Shown here piece after piece: positions 20,027 to 29,932 of a DNA stretch of 64,000 nucleotides (its first letter is position 1; each line of letters begins with the position of its first letter). Origin of the DNA: JACDCA01 sp963810305 (GTDB taxonomy: Bacteria > Acidobacteriota > Vicinamibacteria > Vicinamibacterales > 2-12-FULL-66-21); assembly GCA_963810305.1 (NCBI GenBank), contig CAWEMY010000018.1:110131-174130 (forward strand), read 5' to 3'. Both the position numbers and the translations under genes were made by a program. The notes under the pieces are model-generated. The model saw only the letters and a list, made by a program, of their open reading frames with translations, searched no databases and was not told the origin of the DNA.

Positions 20027-21757
20027 CTATTTCTTCCCTACCGCAAAGAGGCTCGACGCCGCCCGCACGTACATCACGCCGTCGGATAGCGCGGGTGTCG
20101 CCATCAACAGCTCTCCCATCGGGTTGGCGCCGAGCTTCTTGAACTCGCGGCCGGCGGCGATGACGATGATGTCGCCGTCCTCGCTGGAAAGGTAGATGCG
20201 GCCGTCGGCCTCGATGGGCGACGCACTGAAACCGCTGCCGACTGGTTCCAGGCGCTGGCGGTAGATCTCCTCACCCGTCTGCAGGTCGTATGCGTCGAGG
20301 ACCCCGTTGTTGGCGAGTACGTATAGGATGCCGTCGTGCGCGAGCGGTGTCGGCATGTACGATCCGCGGCCGGTCTTGCTCCAGGCAACCACGGGGCTGC
20401 TGGTCTGGTCTTTCGGCAGCGTGACGTCACCATGCGCGCCGGGCCGCAGGGCAAAGATCGGTCGTTCGGGGCCTCGGCCACTCGCGACGACAATCAGGCC
20501 TTTGTGCTCGATCGGCGTCGGCGCGGTGATCTTCGAGCTGCCGCCGAGCCGCCACAGCTCCTTGCCCGTGCGCGGGTCGTATCCGCGGATGTAGTTCGAT
20601 GCGTTGGTGACGAGCTCGTCGCCTGCCTGCGTCGTGATCACTGTCGGAGTGCCCCAGGAGGGAATCTCTTCGCGGTCGGTCTTCCATACCGTCTTGCCGG
20701 TCGATGCATCGAGCGCCAGTAGAAATGAATCGGCCTGGGTGTCGCACTGCACGATCACCAGATCGTTCCAGATGATCGGCGAGCTGGCGGGTCCCCACTC
20801 GACCGCGGGAACGTCGTAGGCGCCCATGTCCACACGACCGAGGTCAACCTGCCAGAGGCGCGTGCCGTTGACGTCGTACGCATGGATTCCCTCCGAGCCG
20901 AACCACGCGACGACGATCCTGCCGTCGGTGGCCGGCGAGGCGCTCGCGTAGGTGGATTTGATGTGCCGCTTGTTGCGCGGTTCGCCCGACGCCGCGGTCT
21001 GCTCCCAGGCAATCTTCCCGGTCCGCTTGTCGATCGCGTAGACCACCCATTTCTGCGGTGAGCGATCGTCGGACGCATCACCGTCTCCGTACAACCCCGG
21101 CTTGAACGTCGCCCCTTGTTTGCTGCTGATCGCGCTGGTCACGAACACGCGGTCGCCCCACACCACCGGGCTCGAATGCGCGAGACCAGGGATCGGCGTC
21201 CGCCACAGGATGTTCTCGCCCGTCTTGCCATCCCACTTCTCCGGCAGCCCCTGGCCGTCGACGACGCCTGAGGCGTTCGGTCCGCGGAACGATGGCCAGC
21301 TTCCCTTCGCCGGCGCGGGCTTCGGCAATGCAGGTGCGCGATCGGGACCCGTCCGAACGATGCGCCGCTCAGCCACAGGCGCAGCTTCGCCTTCGGGACG
21401 CCACATGCTCCCATTGAGGATCAGGCGTCGGGGTGGGCACTCGTCCTGCACCATCGCGAGGGTCACGCGCGTGCCTTCGATTTGGAACTTGTAGCGGCCG
21501 GGTGCAGAACATGCCGGTGGCCCGCCTGTGGTGACAATCGTCAGCTCGTCGCGCTCGGCCTTCCACGTGCCCTTGAAAGGCGGCCAGCCCTTCCCGGTGA
21601 GTGTGAAACCACCGTCAGAACCAAACTGAATCTGGAACGCGCCGTAAAGGAGCGTGGACGATGGAAGCGCCGGCTGCTGAGCGAGCGGTGACGCTATCGT
21701 CAACAACAGCGCGACTGCGCCGGTACCGGCGGCGCGAGCGATCAGCTTGATGCACAT
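20027..21757 (-). CDS. Secreted PQQ-binding-like beta-propeller protein
   Basis: 576 residues from ATG 21757, giving a clean signal peptide (MCIKLIARAAGTGAVALLLT, cut after LAQQ). An upstream ATG at 21823 in frame adds 22 residues and spoils the signal, so it is not preferred. After a small domain (about 30-110) come WPSFRGPNASGVVDG and a series of propeller blades with A/G-x-D-x-x-T-G-K/E (YAIDKRTGKIAW, LALDASTGKTVWK, RGYDPRTGKELWR, DAYDLQTGEEIY). This is the outer-membrane-assembly (BamB)/PQQ-dehydrogenase-like repeat family. No PQQ ligands or dehydrogenase signature were recognised, so an enzymatic role is not claimed. Confidence 0.85.
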   Translation of the reverse strand: MCIKLIARAAGTGAVALLLTIASPLAQQPALPSSTLLYGAFQIQFGSDGGFTLTGKGWPPFKGTWKAERDELTIVTTGGPPACSAPGRYKFQIEGTRVTLAMVQDECPPRRLILNGSMWRPEGEAAPVAERRIVRTGPDRAPALPKPAPAKGSWPSFRGPNASGVVDGQGLPEKWDGKTGENILWRTPIPGLAHSSPVVWGDRVFVTSAISSKQGATFKPGLYGDGDASDDRSPQKWVVYAIDKRTGKIAWEQTAASGEPRNKRHIKSTYASASPATDGRIVVAWFGSEGIHAYDVNGTRLWQVDLGRVDMGAYDVPAVEWGPASSPIIWNDLVIVQCDTQADSFLLALDASTGKTVWKTDREEIPSWGTPTVITTQAGDELVTNASNYIRGYDPRTGKELWRLGGSSKITAPTPIEHKGLIVVASGRGPERPIFALRPGAHGDVTLPKDQTSSPVVAWSKTGRGSYMPTPLAHDGILYVLANNGVLDAYDLQTGEEIYRQRLEPVGSGFSASPIEADGRIYLSSEDGDIIVIAAGREFKKLGANPMGELLMATPALSDGVMYVRAASSLFAVGKK

Positions 21758-21850
21758 GATGCGGCGGATGGTACCACGCGTGCACACGCGTGGAAATGAG
21801 ACCCGGGCCTGGAGGTTTGGCACGATAAGATCCGGATGACGAGGTGACCG

Positions 21851-22660
21851 ATGGATTCCGATGATGCGCTGGTTGGCTCGGTCCTGAGCCGTCGCGAAGC
21901 GATGATGCTCCTTGGTGCGGGAGGATTTGCGGCGCTGTGCAGCCCGGCATCGCTCTTCGCGCAGCCGCCGGGTGCGACAACGCCTGGGTGTGTCGTACGC
22001 CCCGAGATGACCGAGGGACCGTACTATGTCGACAAGCAGGCGATCCGCACCGACATCCGCAGCGGAAAGTCAGGACCGCCCAGAGCTGGCGCACCGCTCG
22101 CGATCGCGTTCGCGATATCGCAAACCTCCGGTGGAAAGTGCACGGGGCTTCCGGGAGCCACGGTCGAGCTCTGGCAGTGCGACGCGCTGGGTGTTTACTC
22201 TGGTGTGTCCGATGCCCGCTACGGTTTCCAGACACAGGGAGAGACGTTTCTGCGGGGCGCACAGGTGACCGACGCGCGCGGCGCCGCGCGCTTCACCACC
22301 ATCTACCCCGGATGGTACGGCGGCCGCGCCGTCCACGTGCATTTCAAGATCCGGACGCAATCGAGCCGCTCGTCGGCCTACGAATTCACCTCGCAGCTGT
22401 TCTTCCCCGAGGACCTGACCGACCAGGTGCACGCGCAGAGTCCGTATTCGCAGAAAGGCCGCCGCGACACCACTAACGAGCGCGACGGCATCTTCCAACG
22501 AGGCGGCAGCAGTCTTGTTCTTCAGCCGACGAAAAACGGCGCCGGTTACGACGCACAGTTCGCGATGGCGCTCGACCTTGCCGACGAAGCTGTCGGGCGA
22601 TCGGACGCGGAGGGCATGCGGCGGGGCGGGCCGGGCCGGCGAGGCCGCAGCGGCCTGTAG
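21851..22660 (+). CDS. Intradiol ring-cleavage dioxygenase-like protein, Tat-exported
   Basis: 269 residues. The N-terminus has a twin-arginine-like signal (SRREAMMLLGAGGFAALC, RR at 14-15). The catalytic beta-sandwich retains likely Fe(III) ligands: Tyr in ELWQCDALGVYSG, Tyr in TIYPGWYGG and two histidines in RAVHVHFKI. EMTEGPYYVD marks the family N-terminus. The family normally opens catechol rings between the hydroxyls; exported members are of uncertain substrate. The C-terminus ends in a Gly/Arg-rich tail. The start at 21851 follows GAGGTGACCG. The YciI-like gene follows after 10 bp. Confidence 0.88.
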   Translation: MDSDDALVGSVLSRREAMMLLGAGGFAALCSPASLFAQPPGATTPGCVVRPEMTEGPYYVDKQAIRTDIRSGKSGPPRAGAPLAIAFAISQTSGGKCTGLPGATVELWQCDALGVYSGVSDARYGFQTQGETFLRGAQVTDARGAARFTTIYPGWYGGRAVHVHFKIRTQSSRSSAYEFTSQLFFPEDLTDQVHAQSPYSQKGRRDTTNERDGIFQRGGSSLVLQPTKNGAGYDAQFAMALDLADEAVGRSDAEGMRRGGPGRRGRSGL

Positions 22661-22670
22661 GTAAACGATC

Positions 22671-22958
22671 GTGTTCGTCATCGAACTGATCTACAAGGCA
22701 AGCCTCGCCGAGATCGACGCGCACATGACCGCCCACGTGCGGTTTCTGAAGAAGTATTACGCGGCGGGTAACTTTCTGGTCTCGGGTCGTAAGATCCCGC
22801 GCGATGGCGGAGTGATTCTCGCCGTGGGCGACAGCAAAGAGCAAATCGAAGCGATCATGCGGGAGGATCCGTTTTGCGCTCGGGGCCTGGCCGACGTTCG
22901 GATCATACAGTTCCGCGCGAGTCAGCGCGCCGAAGACATTCAGAAGCGGATCGGATGA
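22671..22958 (+). CDS. YciI-like protein
   Basis: 95 residues from GTG 22671. It matches the YCII-related alpha/beta ferredoxin-like family: FVIELIYKASLAEIDAHMTAHVRFLKKYYAAG, LVSGRKIPRDGGVILAVGDS, and IMREDPFCARGLADVRIIQF. The conserved His (ahVRFL) and Asp (REDPF) are present. Family members are small dimeric proteins sometimes fused to enzymes; YciI of some bacteria may have a lyase-type activity, but function is not established here. Probably co-transcribed with the dioxygenase. Confidence 0.85.
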   Translation: MFVIELIYKASLAEIDAHMTAHVRFLKKYYAAGNFLVSGRKIPRDGGVILAVGDSKEQIEAIMREDPFCARGLADVRIIQFRASQRAEDIQKRIG

Positions 22959-22961
22959 ATC

Positions 22962-22974
22962 GCGCCAGCGGCGC
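22962..22974. terminator. Weak hairpin between convergent genes
   Basis: GCGCC-AGC-GGCGC, a 5-bp stem with a 3-base loop, just after the YciI stop and before the convergent gene at 23019. No U-tract, so the call is tentative. Confidence 0.25.
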
Positions 22975-23018
22975 CTGATCTCGTCACGAGAGGCGACAGT
23001 CTCGAGCCACTTGGGTCC

Positions 23019-23282
23019 TTACCGCGTCGGCGCGGATGGGTTCCTTGCGAGGTGGGCACTGCCGCGAGGGATCCTCGACGCTCTCACGAACAGCACGGCG
23101 ATCCCGATGATCACAGCGATATCCCATAAGCAGACGTTGCCGTAGCGGTAGAACGGCAGCAAGTCGTCCAGTCCGTACCGGTCGATTACAAACTCGGCGA
23201 TCAGAACCCAGGTATTGAACAGCGTGAGCGCGGCGGCGATCCGGACCCAGCGCGGGAGCTGATGGAATGCGATGCGTTCCAC
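23019..23282 (-). CDS. Small membrane protein, unknown function
   Basis: 87 residues from GTG 23282, with a GGAGG ribosome-binding site 7 bases upstream, which makes this a credible gene. Two hydrophobic segments are visible: VRIAAALTLFNTWVLIAEFVI (about 12-33) and VCLWDIAVIIGIAVLFV (about 50-66), separated by a polar loop rich in Tyr and Asp. No family recognised. It converges with the YciI gene and lies upstream of, and in the same direction as, nothing closely linked: the ADOP gene end at 23417 faces its start, 134 bp away. That spacer contains no other feature. Confidence 0.6.
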   Translation of the reverse strand: MERIAFHQLPRWVRIAAALTLFNTWVLIAEFVIDRYGLDDLLPFYRYGNVCLWDIAVIIGIAVLFVRASRIPRGSAHLARNPSAPTR

Positions 23283-23416
23283 GGCGAACCTCCGGTTAAC
23301 GTCAGCGAATTGTAGATCGCCAGCTCAACTCGGTCCGCTTTTTCGGCGCAGCAACGCGATGATTCCAGCTGCGAATTGAAACGCAGCAGGAGCTGAAGGA
23401 CCTCTCGATGGGGCGC

Positions 23417-25841
23417 TTACTCGGAGCGCAGCGCGATGGCAGGATCCGTAGCGGCGGCGCGACGGGCGGGCCACCAGATCGCGATCAGGCCGGCGGTTGC
23501 GAACGCCGCAACGGCGGCGGCCAGGGTCGCCGGATCGCGCGGCGTGACGCCGTACAACTGACTTTCAATCAGTCGGCTGCCTGCAAGGACACCGATCAAT
23601 CCAAGGACGAGGCCGGCAAGAAGAACCCAGCTGCCTTGTCGCATGAACAAGCGCGTGATCCGGGACGGATCGGCGCCGAGCGCGAGGCGCACGGCAATCT
23701 CCCGTTCCCGCTGCCGCACCGCATACGCAATCACACCATAGGCGCCGACGAGCGCGAGGAGCGCGGCGATTCCGGCGAACGAACCGAGGAGCCACGCAAG
23801 GAAGCGCGGGCGCGACGTCGCTTCTTTCATCGTGATCGACAACGGCCGGCCTCCCTGGACCGCGATCTCCGGATCCAGTTCGCGAAACGCCGCGCGCACC
23901 GGCGACAGCCAATTGGCTGGAGCGCCGGCGGTACGCAGGAGCAGGAAGGCGAAACGTCCCGGCGTTTGCAGGATCGGCACGTAGACGTCGGCAAGATCCT
24001 CGTCGGCGGGTATCTGTCGGACGTCACGGACGGTGCCAACAACCATCCTGGTGACCGCAATCGGCTCTCCCTCATCCTGGTCCTGCGGGACGACGATGCG
24101 CCGGCCGACAACGTTGCCGTCCGGCCAGAGCCGGCGAGCGAGCGTGTCGCTGACGAGCGCCACCGGTTCGGTGCCGAGCCGGTCCGAGCGCGTAAAGGCA
24201 CGTCCGGCGCTGACCGGGATCGCCAGCGCGTCAAAGTAGGTGTCGTTGACTCCCTGGATCGCTGCTCGCGTGGTCGCAACCGATGCCTCGGGAGTGCCGA
24301 CGGGATGCAGCCGCGCCTGCTGCAGCGGCCACGCCGTCGTCATGCCCACCGACTCCGCGCCTGGCAGGGAGCCGAGCGTCGCCGCCATTCTCTCGAACAT
24401 CGCCAGCCGGCTCGCGGCATCAGGGTAGCGGTTCTGGCGGAGCGTGACCGAGGTGTTCAGGATCCGTTCGCCCGAGAACCCGAGGTCGGTGCGCAGGAGC
24501 GTGATGACGGTCCGGACCATCAGAGTCGAGCCGGCAACGAGCGTGAGCGACGCGGCAATTTCGAGTGCGATGAGCGCGGCGCGGATACGCTGGGGGCCGA
24601 CACCGTCGGTCGTGGTGCGGCCGCCGCTCTGGAGCGCGCCGAGCAGGCGCGGGCCAAGCGCAGTCGTCAGCGGAGCCAGCGCGCAGATCGTCGCGGTCAG
24701 GAGCCCGGCGCCTGAACACCACGAGCAGGACGCGTGTATCGATAGCGAGCGCCGTGGCGCCACCTGGAGCGGTGCGCCCGAGTTGCTGCTGTACCAGCGG
24801 TGTAATTGCGTCGAGTGTCAGCCCCGTGGCGAACAACGCGAGCAGCGACGCGGCGGTGCCGAGCACCAGCGCCTCCGCAAGGAGCATTCGAGCGATCGCC
24901 CATCGCCCGGCGCCGAGCGCGTTACGCACGGCGATCTCCTTCTGGCGGCGCGTGGCCCGGATCAACAGCAGCGTCGCAAGGTTGCCGCATGCGACCAGGA
25001 GCACCAGAGCCGCGGCCGTGGTCACCGTGCGGAGCAGGGGCCGGACGGAAGCTACGTACTGCGCATGCGCTGATACCACTTCGGCGCGCCAGTCCTGCGG
25101 GACGTTGGCGGCGCCGGTGCGGACGAGCGACGTGATGCGCGCAGCGGCGGTCTCGGCGGTAACACCCGTTCGCAGCCGCACCATGTAGGGATATGTCGGC
25201 GCGCGCAGCGGCGCGAGGATGTCGGTGTAGTTGTTGAAGTGCCACAGCCCCTGCGGCAATACCCCGATTATGGTGAAGCTCTCGGCCTCCTCCGGACGAT
25301 CGCTGACGTAGGCCATGAATGTACGGCCGACGACGGCGGGGTCCCCTCCGTAGCGCGACTGCCAGAGGCGGTGGCTGATCAGCGCGACGTTGCTGTTGCC
25401 TTTCAGAAAGGCAGACTGGTCGAAGCCACGGCCGATCGCCGGATTGATCCCGAGCCCCTGCACGAATCCCGGCGTCACCCACGCGCCTGGTGTCATTTCG
25501 GCATTTTCTCCGCCGAGCAGATAAAACGCATCGAGATCCCAGGCGACCGGATGCTCGATGACGTCGTTCAGCGAGCTCCAGTCGAGCGCTTCCATGTCTT
25601 CGGGCTGGGCCTGGCCTGGTGGCGCGTAGCGGATGGTGTACAGCCGGTCGGCGGCCGGGTACGGAAGGTCGTTGAAGAGATAGGCGCGGACGACAACCAT
25701 AGCCGACGCGCACAGCGTCAGGCCAAGACCGAGCGTCAGGATCGCCGTGGCGGTGAACCCCCGCGCGTGTGTAAGTGATCGAACGGCGAGTCGGAGGTCG
25801 GCCAGTATGGCGGTCATCATACTCAGGACGCTGCGCGCCAC
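23417..25841 (-). CDS. ADOP-type ABC transporter permease (FtsX/MacB-like), one frameshift
   Basis: About 808 residues after joining frames; it belongs to the acidobacterial duplicated orphan permease group: two copies of [TM + periplasmic MacB-like core + FtsX three-TM domain]. First half: DLRLAVRSLTHARGFTATAIL, GIGA-equivalent LGLGLTLCASAM, FtsX TMs ending GNLATLLLIRATRRQKEIAVRNALGAGR. Second half: ALIALEIAASLTLVAGSTLMVRT and VGAYGVIAYAVRQREREIAVRLALGA, ending ATDPAIALRSE. A +1 break near 24713 falls between the halves. This one lacks the N-terminal prefix domain seen in the others. No ATPase gene is adjacent. An internal ATG (MTAILADL) at 25814 is an alternative start. Confidence 0.85.
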
Positions 25842-25890
25842 CGAGCGTTAACCGGGGCCGATTGACAACCGGCCATCAGGGCTGGATAGT

Positions 25891-25996
25891 TCTAGCGAGG
25901 CTGCGCCTCAGACCCTTGAGGCTCCGCCTCGCTAGTGACATTCTTGCTAACGCCGCGCTGACGCGCGGACGGTCTTGACCGAAAAACTTGACTCAA
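25891..25996. repeat. Dispersed repeat family 1, copy B
   Basis: Same element as 2156-2262, same orientation, about 106 bp: CTAGCGAGGC...GCCTCGCTAG arms, two internal GAGGC-N3-GCCTC hairpins, CCGCGC-TGAC-GCGCGG, then CGGTC-TT-GACCG and TGACTCAA. It lies between the divergent ADOP gene and the TonB-like gene. Confidence 0.85.
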
Positions 25997-26060
25997 CCGG
26001 TTGAAGTTTCTCGGATCAAGACCTCTGGCGCGTCGATCGCGCGCTTCCCGGGAGGGCGTG

Positions 26061-26897
26061 ATGTCGTCGAAAGAAATCGTTGCGTCGGCGGCCAGTGCAG
26101 CTGGGATCCTACTCTTCGTCCTGTTACAGACAATGCCTGCCGTCGCAACCACGATGAACGGCGCGGATCAGGCTGAAGCCCGCACTTCAAATTCGCAGTC
26201 GCAGCCGCGCGATCCGCGGCCAGCTGCTCGAGACCTTGCGGCGGAACGCGCGCAGTTCGACAAGATGATGGCCGCGCTCGAGCAGGCGGCGGCGGACAAC
26301 CCGACCGACGCGGCAGCTTACCAGCTCATCGCAACGCACTATTGGGAGAAGGCCTATAAGGACACTGCCCTTTCGCCCGCCGACAAGCTGACCTACATCG
26401 ACGCCGGAATCACGGCGACCGACCGCGCGCTGGCGCAGAAGCCCGAGTACGTCGAAGCCCTGGTGTACAAGAACCTTTTGTTGCGCCTGAAGGCAAACAT
26501 GGAGACGGATCCGGTGCGCCGCCAGGCATGGATCGCGGAGGCGGACGCGCTCCGCAATCAGGCCATGGAGTTGAACAAGGATCGGTCGGGGGCAGACGCC
26601 AACGGGCAGCAGCCGATACGTGTGGGCGGGACCATCAAGACGCCGACGAAAACCCATGATGTTCGTCCGGTCTACCCGCAGGAAGCCCTCGACGCCCGCG
26701 CGTCTGGCGTGGTGATCCTCGAAGCGGTGATCGACGAAAACGGGAACGTCCGGTCCGCCCGGGTGCTGCGATCGATCCCGATGTTTGATCAGGCCGCGAT
26801 CGACGCCGTGAAGGGATGGCGGTACACGCCCACGCTGCTCAATGGAGTACCGGTCCCTGTCATCATGACGGTGACGGTGAACTTCACGTTGCAATAG
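26061..26897 (+). CDS. TonB-family energy transducer C-terminal domain protein with helical repeat region
   Basis: 278 residues from ATG 26061, behind GGAGGG. A signal/anchor lies at about 8-30 (SAASAAGILLFVLLQTMPAVA). Residues 45-180 are helical and TPR-like (AAYQLIATHYWEKAYKDTAL, ALAQKPEYVEALVYKNLLLRLKA). The C-terminal 85 residues are a TonB C-terminal domain: RPVYPQEALDARASGVVILEAVIDENGNVRSARVLRSIPMFDQAAIDAVKGWRYTP (in pieces). No ExbB/ExbD genes are nearby. The TTG 60 bp upstream is in frame but less likely. Such proteins are common in Acidobacteriota, and many may not energise receptors. Confidence 0.82.
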   Translation: MSSKEIVASAASAAGILLFVLLQTMPAVATTMNGADQAEARTSNSQSQPRDPRPAARDLAAERAQFDKMMAALEQAAADNPTDAAAYQLIATHYWEKAYKDTALSPADKLTYIDAGITATDRALAQKPEYVEALVYKNLLLRLKANMETDPVRRQAWIAEADALRNQAMELNKDRSGADANGQQPIRVGGTIKTPTKTHDVRPVYPQEALDARASGVVILEAVIDENGNVRSARVLRSIPMFDQAAIDAVKGWRYTPTLLNGVPVPVIMTVTVNFTLQ

Positions 26898-26921
26898 ACC
26901 GAGCGGCGCGATCAGCGCGCA

Positions 26922-26927
26922 TATAAT
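26922..26927 (+). promoter_or_regulatory. Perfect -10 hexamer TATAAT upstream of the VPS10-like gene
   Basis: TATAAT lies 37 bp upstream of ATG 26964 in the 66-bp spacer. No good -35 is present at 16-18 bp, so this may be an activator-dependent promoter or chance in an AT-richer patch. Confidence 0.4.
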
Positions 26928-26963
26928 CGGCAGTTCGATCAGTCACTCAAGGAGCTCCCCACG

Positions 26964-29865
26964 ATGCACGGTCACCGCCGACTGCTGGTCGGCCTCTGCG
27001 TCCTCTTCCTCTCTGTCGGATGGCACACCATCCAGGTCCCGGCGCAAGGGACTGCACCGGCGGCTCAGTCCGGCGCGCAGATCGTCGATGCGATCCGCTT
27101 TCGCGAGATCGGTCCGACCGCGCAGGGAGGCCGTTACGTGGAGTTCGCCGTGGTCGAAAGCAATCCGCGCATCTTCTACGCGGCGACGGCGACCGGCGGG
27201 CTGTGGAAAACGGTGAACAACGGGATCAGTTTCACACCCGTCTTCGATGATCAGCCCGACTTCGCACTCGGTGCGGTGGCGGTCGCACAGAGCCGTCCGG
27301 ATGTCGTATATGTCGGCACCGGCGAGTCGAACAACTCACGATCGACTTACGACGGCAACGGCGTCTACAAGTCGATGGACGCCGGCAAGACCTGGACGAA
27401 GGCGGGGCTTCCCAACGCGGGACGTATCGGAAGGATCGTCGTCCACCCGAAGAATCCGGACATCGTGTTGGTGGCCGCAAGCGGCAGGCTCTATTCGGAG
27501 AATCCTGACCGCGGCGTCTACCGCTCCACCGACGGCGGCAAGACGTGGACGAAGACGCTCGATCACAAGGTGGATGGCCGCGAGATCGGCGCGATCGACA
27601 TCGCCATGGATCCCGCGAACCCCAACGTTCTGTATGCCTCGACCTACGACAAGGTGCGCCGGCCCTGGACCTTCGGCGAGGGCGGCCCCGGCAGCGCGCT
27701 CTTCAAGTCGACCGATGGCGGCACGCACCTGGCGCCAACTGACCAGCGGGCTTCCGACCGGAATGCTCGGCCGCATCGGCATCTCCATCGCACGCAGCGA
27801 TCCGAAGACGGTCTACGCAGTCGTGGAAAACGCGAACTCCCGAACGGTTCCGCCCGAGGAGCGCCGCAAGCGTCTGGCGCAGGGATTTGGTGACGGCTCG
27901 ATCGGCGATGAGTTGTATCGATCCGACGACGCGGGCGCGACATGGCGGAAGGTGGCGCCGCCCGAAACGACGACCACACCGGCGACTTCACCGGGACGAG
28001 GAGCGGCACAGCCACCAGCAGCCGCTGCGCCGCAAGGGCGCGGCGCTCCTCCGGCGGTGGCCGCAGAGCCTCCAGCCCGCGCAGGGCCGTGGGCGCGGCG
28101 GGTGGACGGGCGGCAATCCGCCCTACTGGTACGGCCAGATCCGCGTCGATCCAAAGAACAAGGAGCACGTCTATCTGCTGAGCGTCGGCGTGACGCACAC
28201 GACCGACGGCGGCAAGACGTGGTCGTCGCCGTTCGGATTCGGCGGCGACAACCACGCGCTCTGGATCAACCCGAACGACAGCGACCACATGATCCTCGGC
28301 CACGATCACGGCATGGGCGTCACGTTCGACGCCGGCCGCACCTGGCTCAGCCCCGACAACAAACCGCTCGCGCAGTTCTATGCGATCGGCTACGACATGG
28401 AGCAGCCGTACAACGTCTACGGCGGGCTGCAGGACAACGGCTCCGCGCGCGGCCCGAGCACGATGAAGGGCGGCGGCAGCATTCCGTTCGAGGCCTGGTA
28501 TCGCGTCGGCGGCGGTGACGGCTTCTACAACGTCGTCGATCCGACCGATTCGCGGTGGCTGTACAACGAAAGCCAGTTCGGCGCGATCCAGCGCATGGAT
28601 CAGACGACCGGGCAGTCACGCTCGATCCGCTACACGCGGCCGCAGGGGCAGGATGCGCTGCGATGGAACTGGTCGTCGCCGATTCTCATCTCGCCGCACA
28701 ACCCTGAGGTGGTGTATCACGGTGCCAACGTGCTGCTGCGCTCGAGCAACCGCGGCGACGACGTGGACCGAGATCAGCCCGGACCTGACGAAGAACCTGC
28801 CCGACCGCCGCAACGGGTCCGGCAACATCCAGTACGCCACCCTCACCACCATCGACGAGTCTCCGGTCGTCGGCGGCGTGATCTGGGCCGGGACCGACGA
28901 TGGCAACGTGCAGGTCACGCGTGACGCCGGGAAGACGTGGACCAACGTCACCGAAAAGATCACGGGCCATCCCGGTCACTGGGTCAGCCGCGTGATCGCG
29001 TCGCACCACGATGCGGGCACCGCGTTCGTCACTGTCACCGGCTACCGTAACGACGATTTCAAACCGTACGTCTGGAAGACCACCGACTACGGCGCAACGT
29101 GGACGTCGATTGCGGGCAACCTGCCGAATGAGGCTATCAACGTGATCCGCGAGGATCGCCGGAATCCAAACCTCCTTTTTGTCGGGACCGACTTTGGCGT
29201 TCTATGCGTCGCTCGATGGCGGCAAGGCGTGGCAGCGGATGAAGAACGGCATCACCACCAACCCGGTCCACGATCTCGCCATCCATCCCCGCGAGCAGGA
29301 GCTCATCGTCGGCACGCATGGCCGCGGCATCTACATCGCCGACATCTCTGGACTGCAGGCGCTGACGCCGAGCGTCCTCGCAGCGGATGCGCACCTCGCG
29401 CCGATCGTGCCGACCGTGCAGCAGGTGGCGGGGCTGCGCCCGATGGTCGCGGCGCTCAACTACGACGGCCAGAGCCGCCTGCCGGGCGTGCACATCAACT
29501 ACTACCTGAAGTCCGAGGCAAACGGCGTGACCGTCCGCGTCTACGACGGCGCTCGCATGATCGCCGAAACCACCACCGCGCCGGGCAAGCCTGGTCTCAA
29601 TACGGTGCGCTGGACGATGCAGTCGGTGCGGCCGATGACGGAAGCCGAGCAGCAGGCCGCGTCAGGACGTGGCGGACGCGGCGCCGGTGGATTCGGGGGC
29701 GGCTTCGGCGGGCGCGGCGGCACTCCGCCGGCGATTCCGCAGTTCCCCTCCGCCGCGACAAACACGGTCACGGCCACCGTGCCGCCAGGCGAGTACCGCG
29801 TCGTCCTCAGCGTCGGCGGACGAGAGTACACGCAGACTGCGCAGGTCAGGGCAGATAGTCAGTAG
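26964..29865 (+). CDS. VPS10/sortilin-like BNR propeller protein ('glycosyl hydrolase'-type), four frameshifts
   Basis: About 965 residues when five frames are joined. ATG 26964 follows AAGGAG by 9 bases; residues 1-29 are a signal peptide. The propeller has BNR/Asp-box motifs: ATATGGLWKTVNNGISFTPV, GVYRSTDGGKTWTKTL, TTDGGKTWSSPFGFGG, VTRDAGKTWTNV, KTTDYGATWTSIAGNLP, LDGGKAWQRM. A Pro/Ala/Gly-rich insert lies near 27960-28090. The C-terminal beta domain contains GRGGRGAGGFGGGFGG. Breaks of +1 occur near 27726, 28098, 28760 and 29200; in each the propeller resumes at once. This is a common acidobacterial secreted family, often labelled sialidase or glycosyl hydrolase without proof. Confidence 0.85.
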
Positions 29866-29932
29866 TCAATGGTCAGTAGTCAGTGGTCAGTGGTCACTGG
29901 CTTACTGATCACTGGTCAATGGTGAGTGGTGA
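29858..29932. repeat. Heptamer tandem array, GTCAGTA/GTCAATG/GTCAGTG units
   Basis: About ten 7-bp units (GTCAGTA, GTCAATG, GTCAGTG, GTCACTG, GTGAGTG) run from the stop of the VPS10-like gene to the GTG start of the ankyrin-FKBP gene. The stop TAG and the GTG starts are both made of repeat sequence. The reverse complement resembles the array at 45825. Confidence 0.9.

Noticed and set aside
23408..24715. 435-codon plus-strand frame opposite the ADOP permease
   Set aside because: Arg/Gly/Asp-rich shadow; ADOP motifs are unambiguous on the other strand.
29858..29932. CRISPR-like array
   Set aside because: Units are 7 bp without spacers of 25-40 bp, and no cas genes are present; these are simple tandem repeats.
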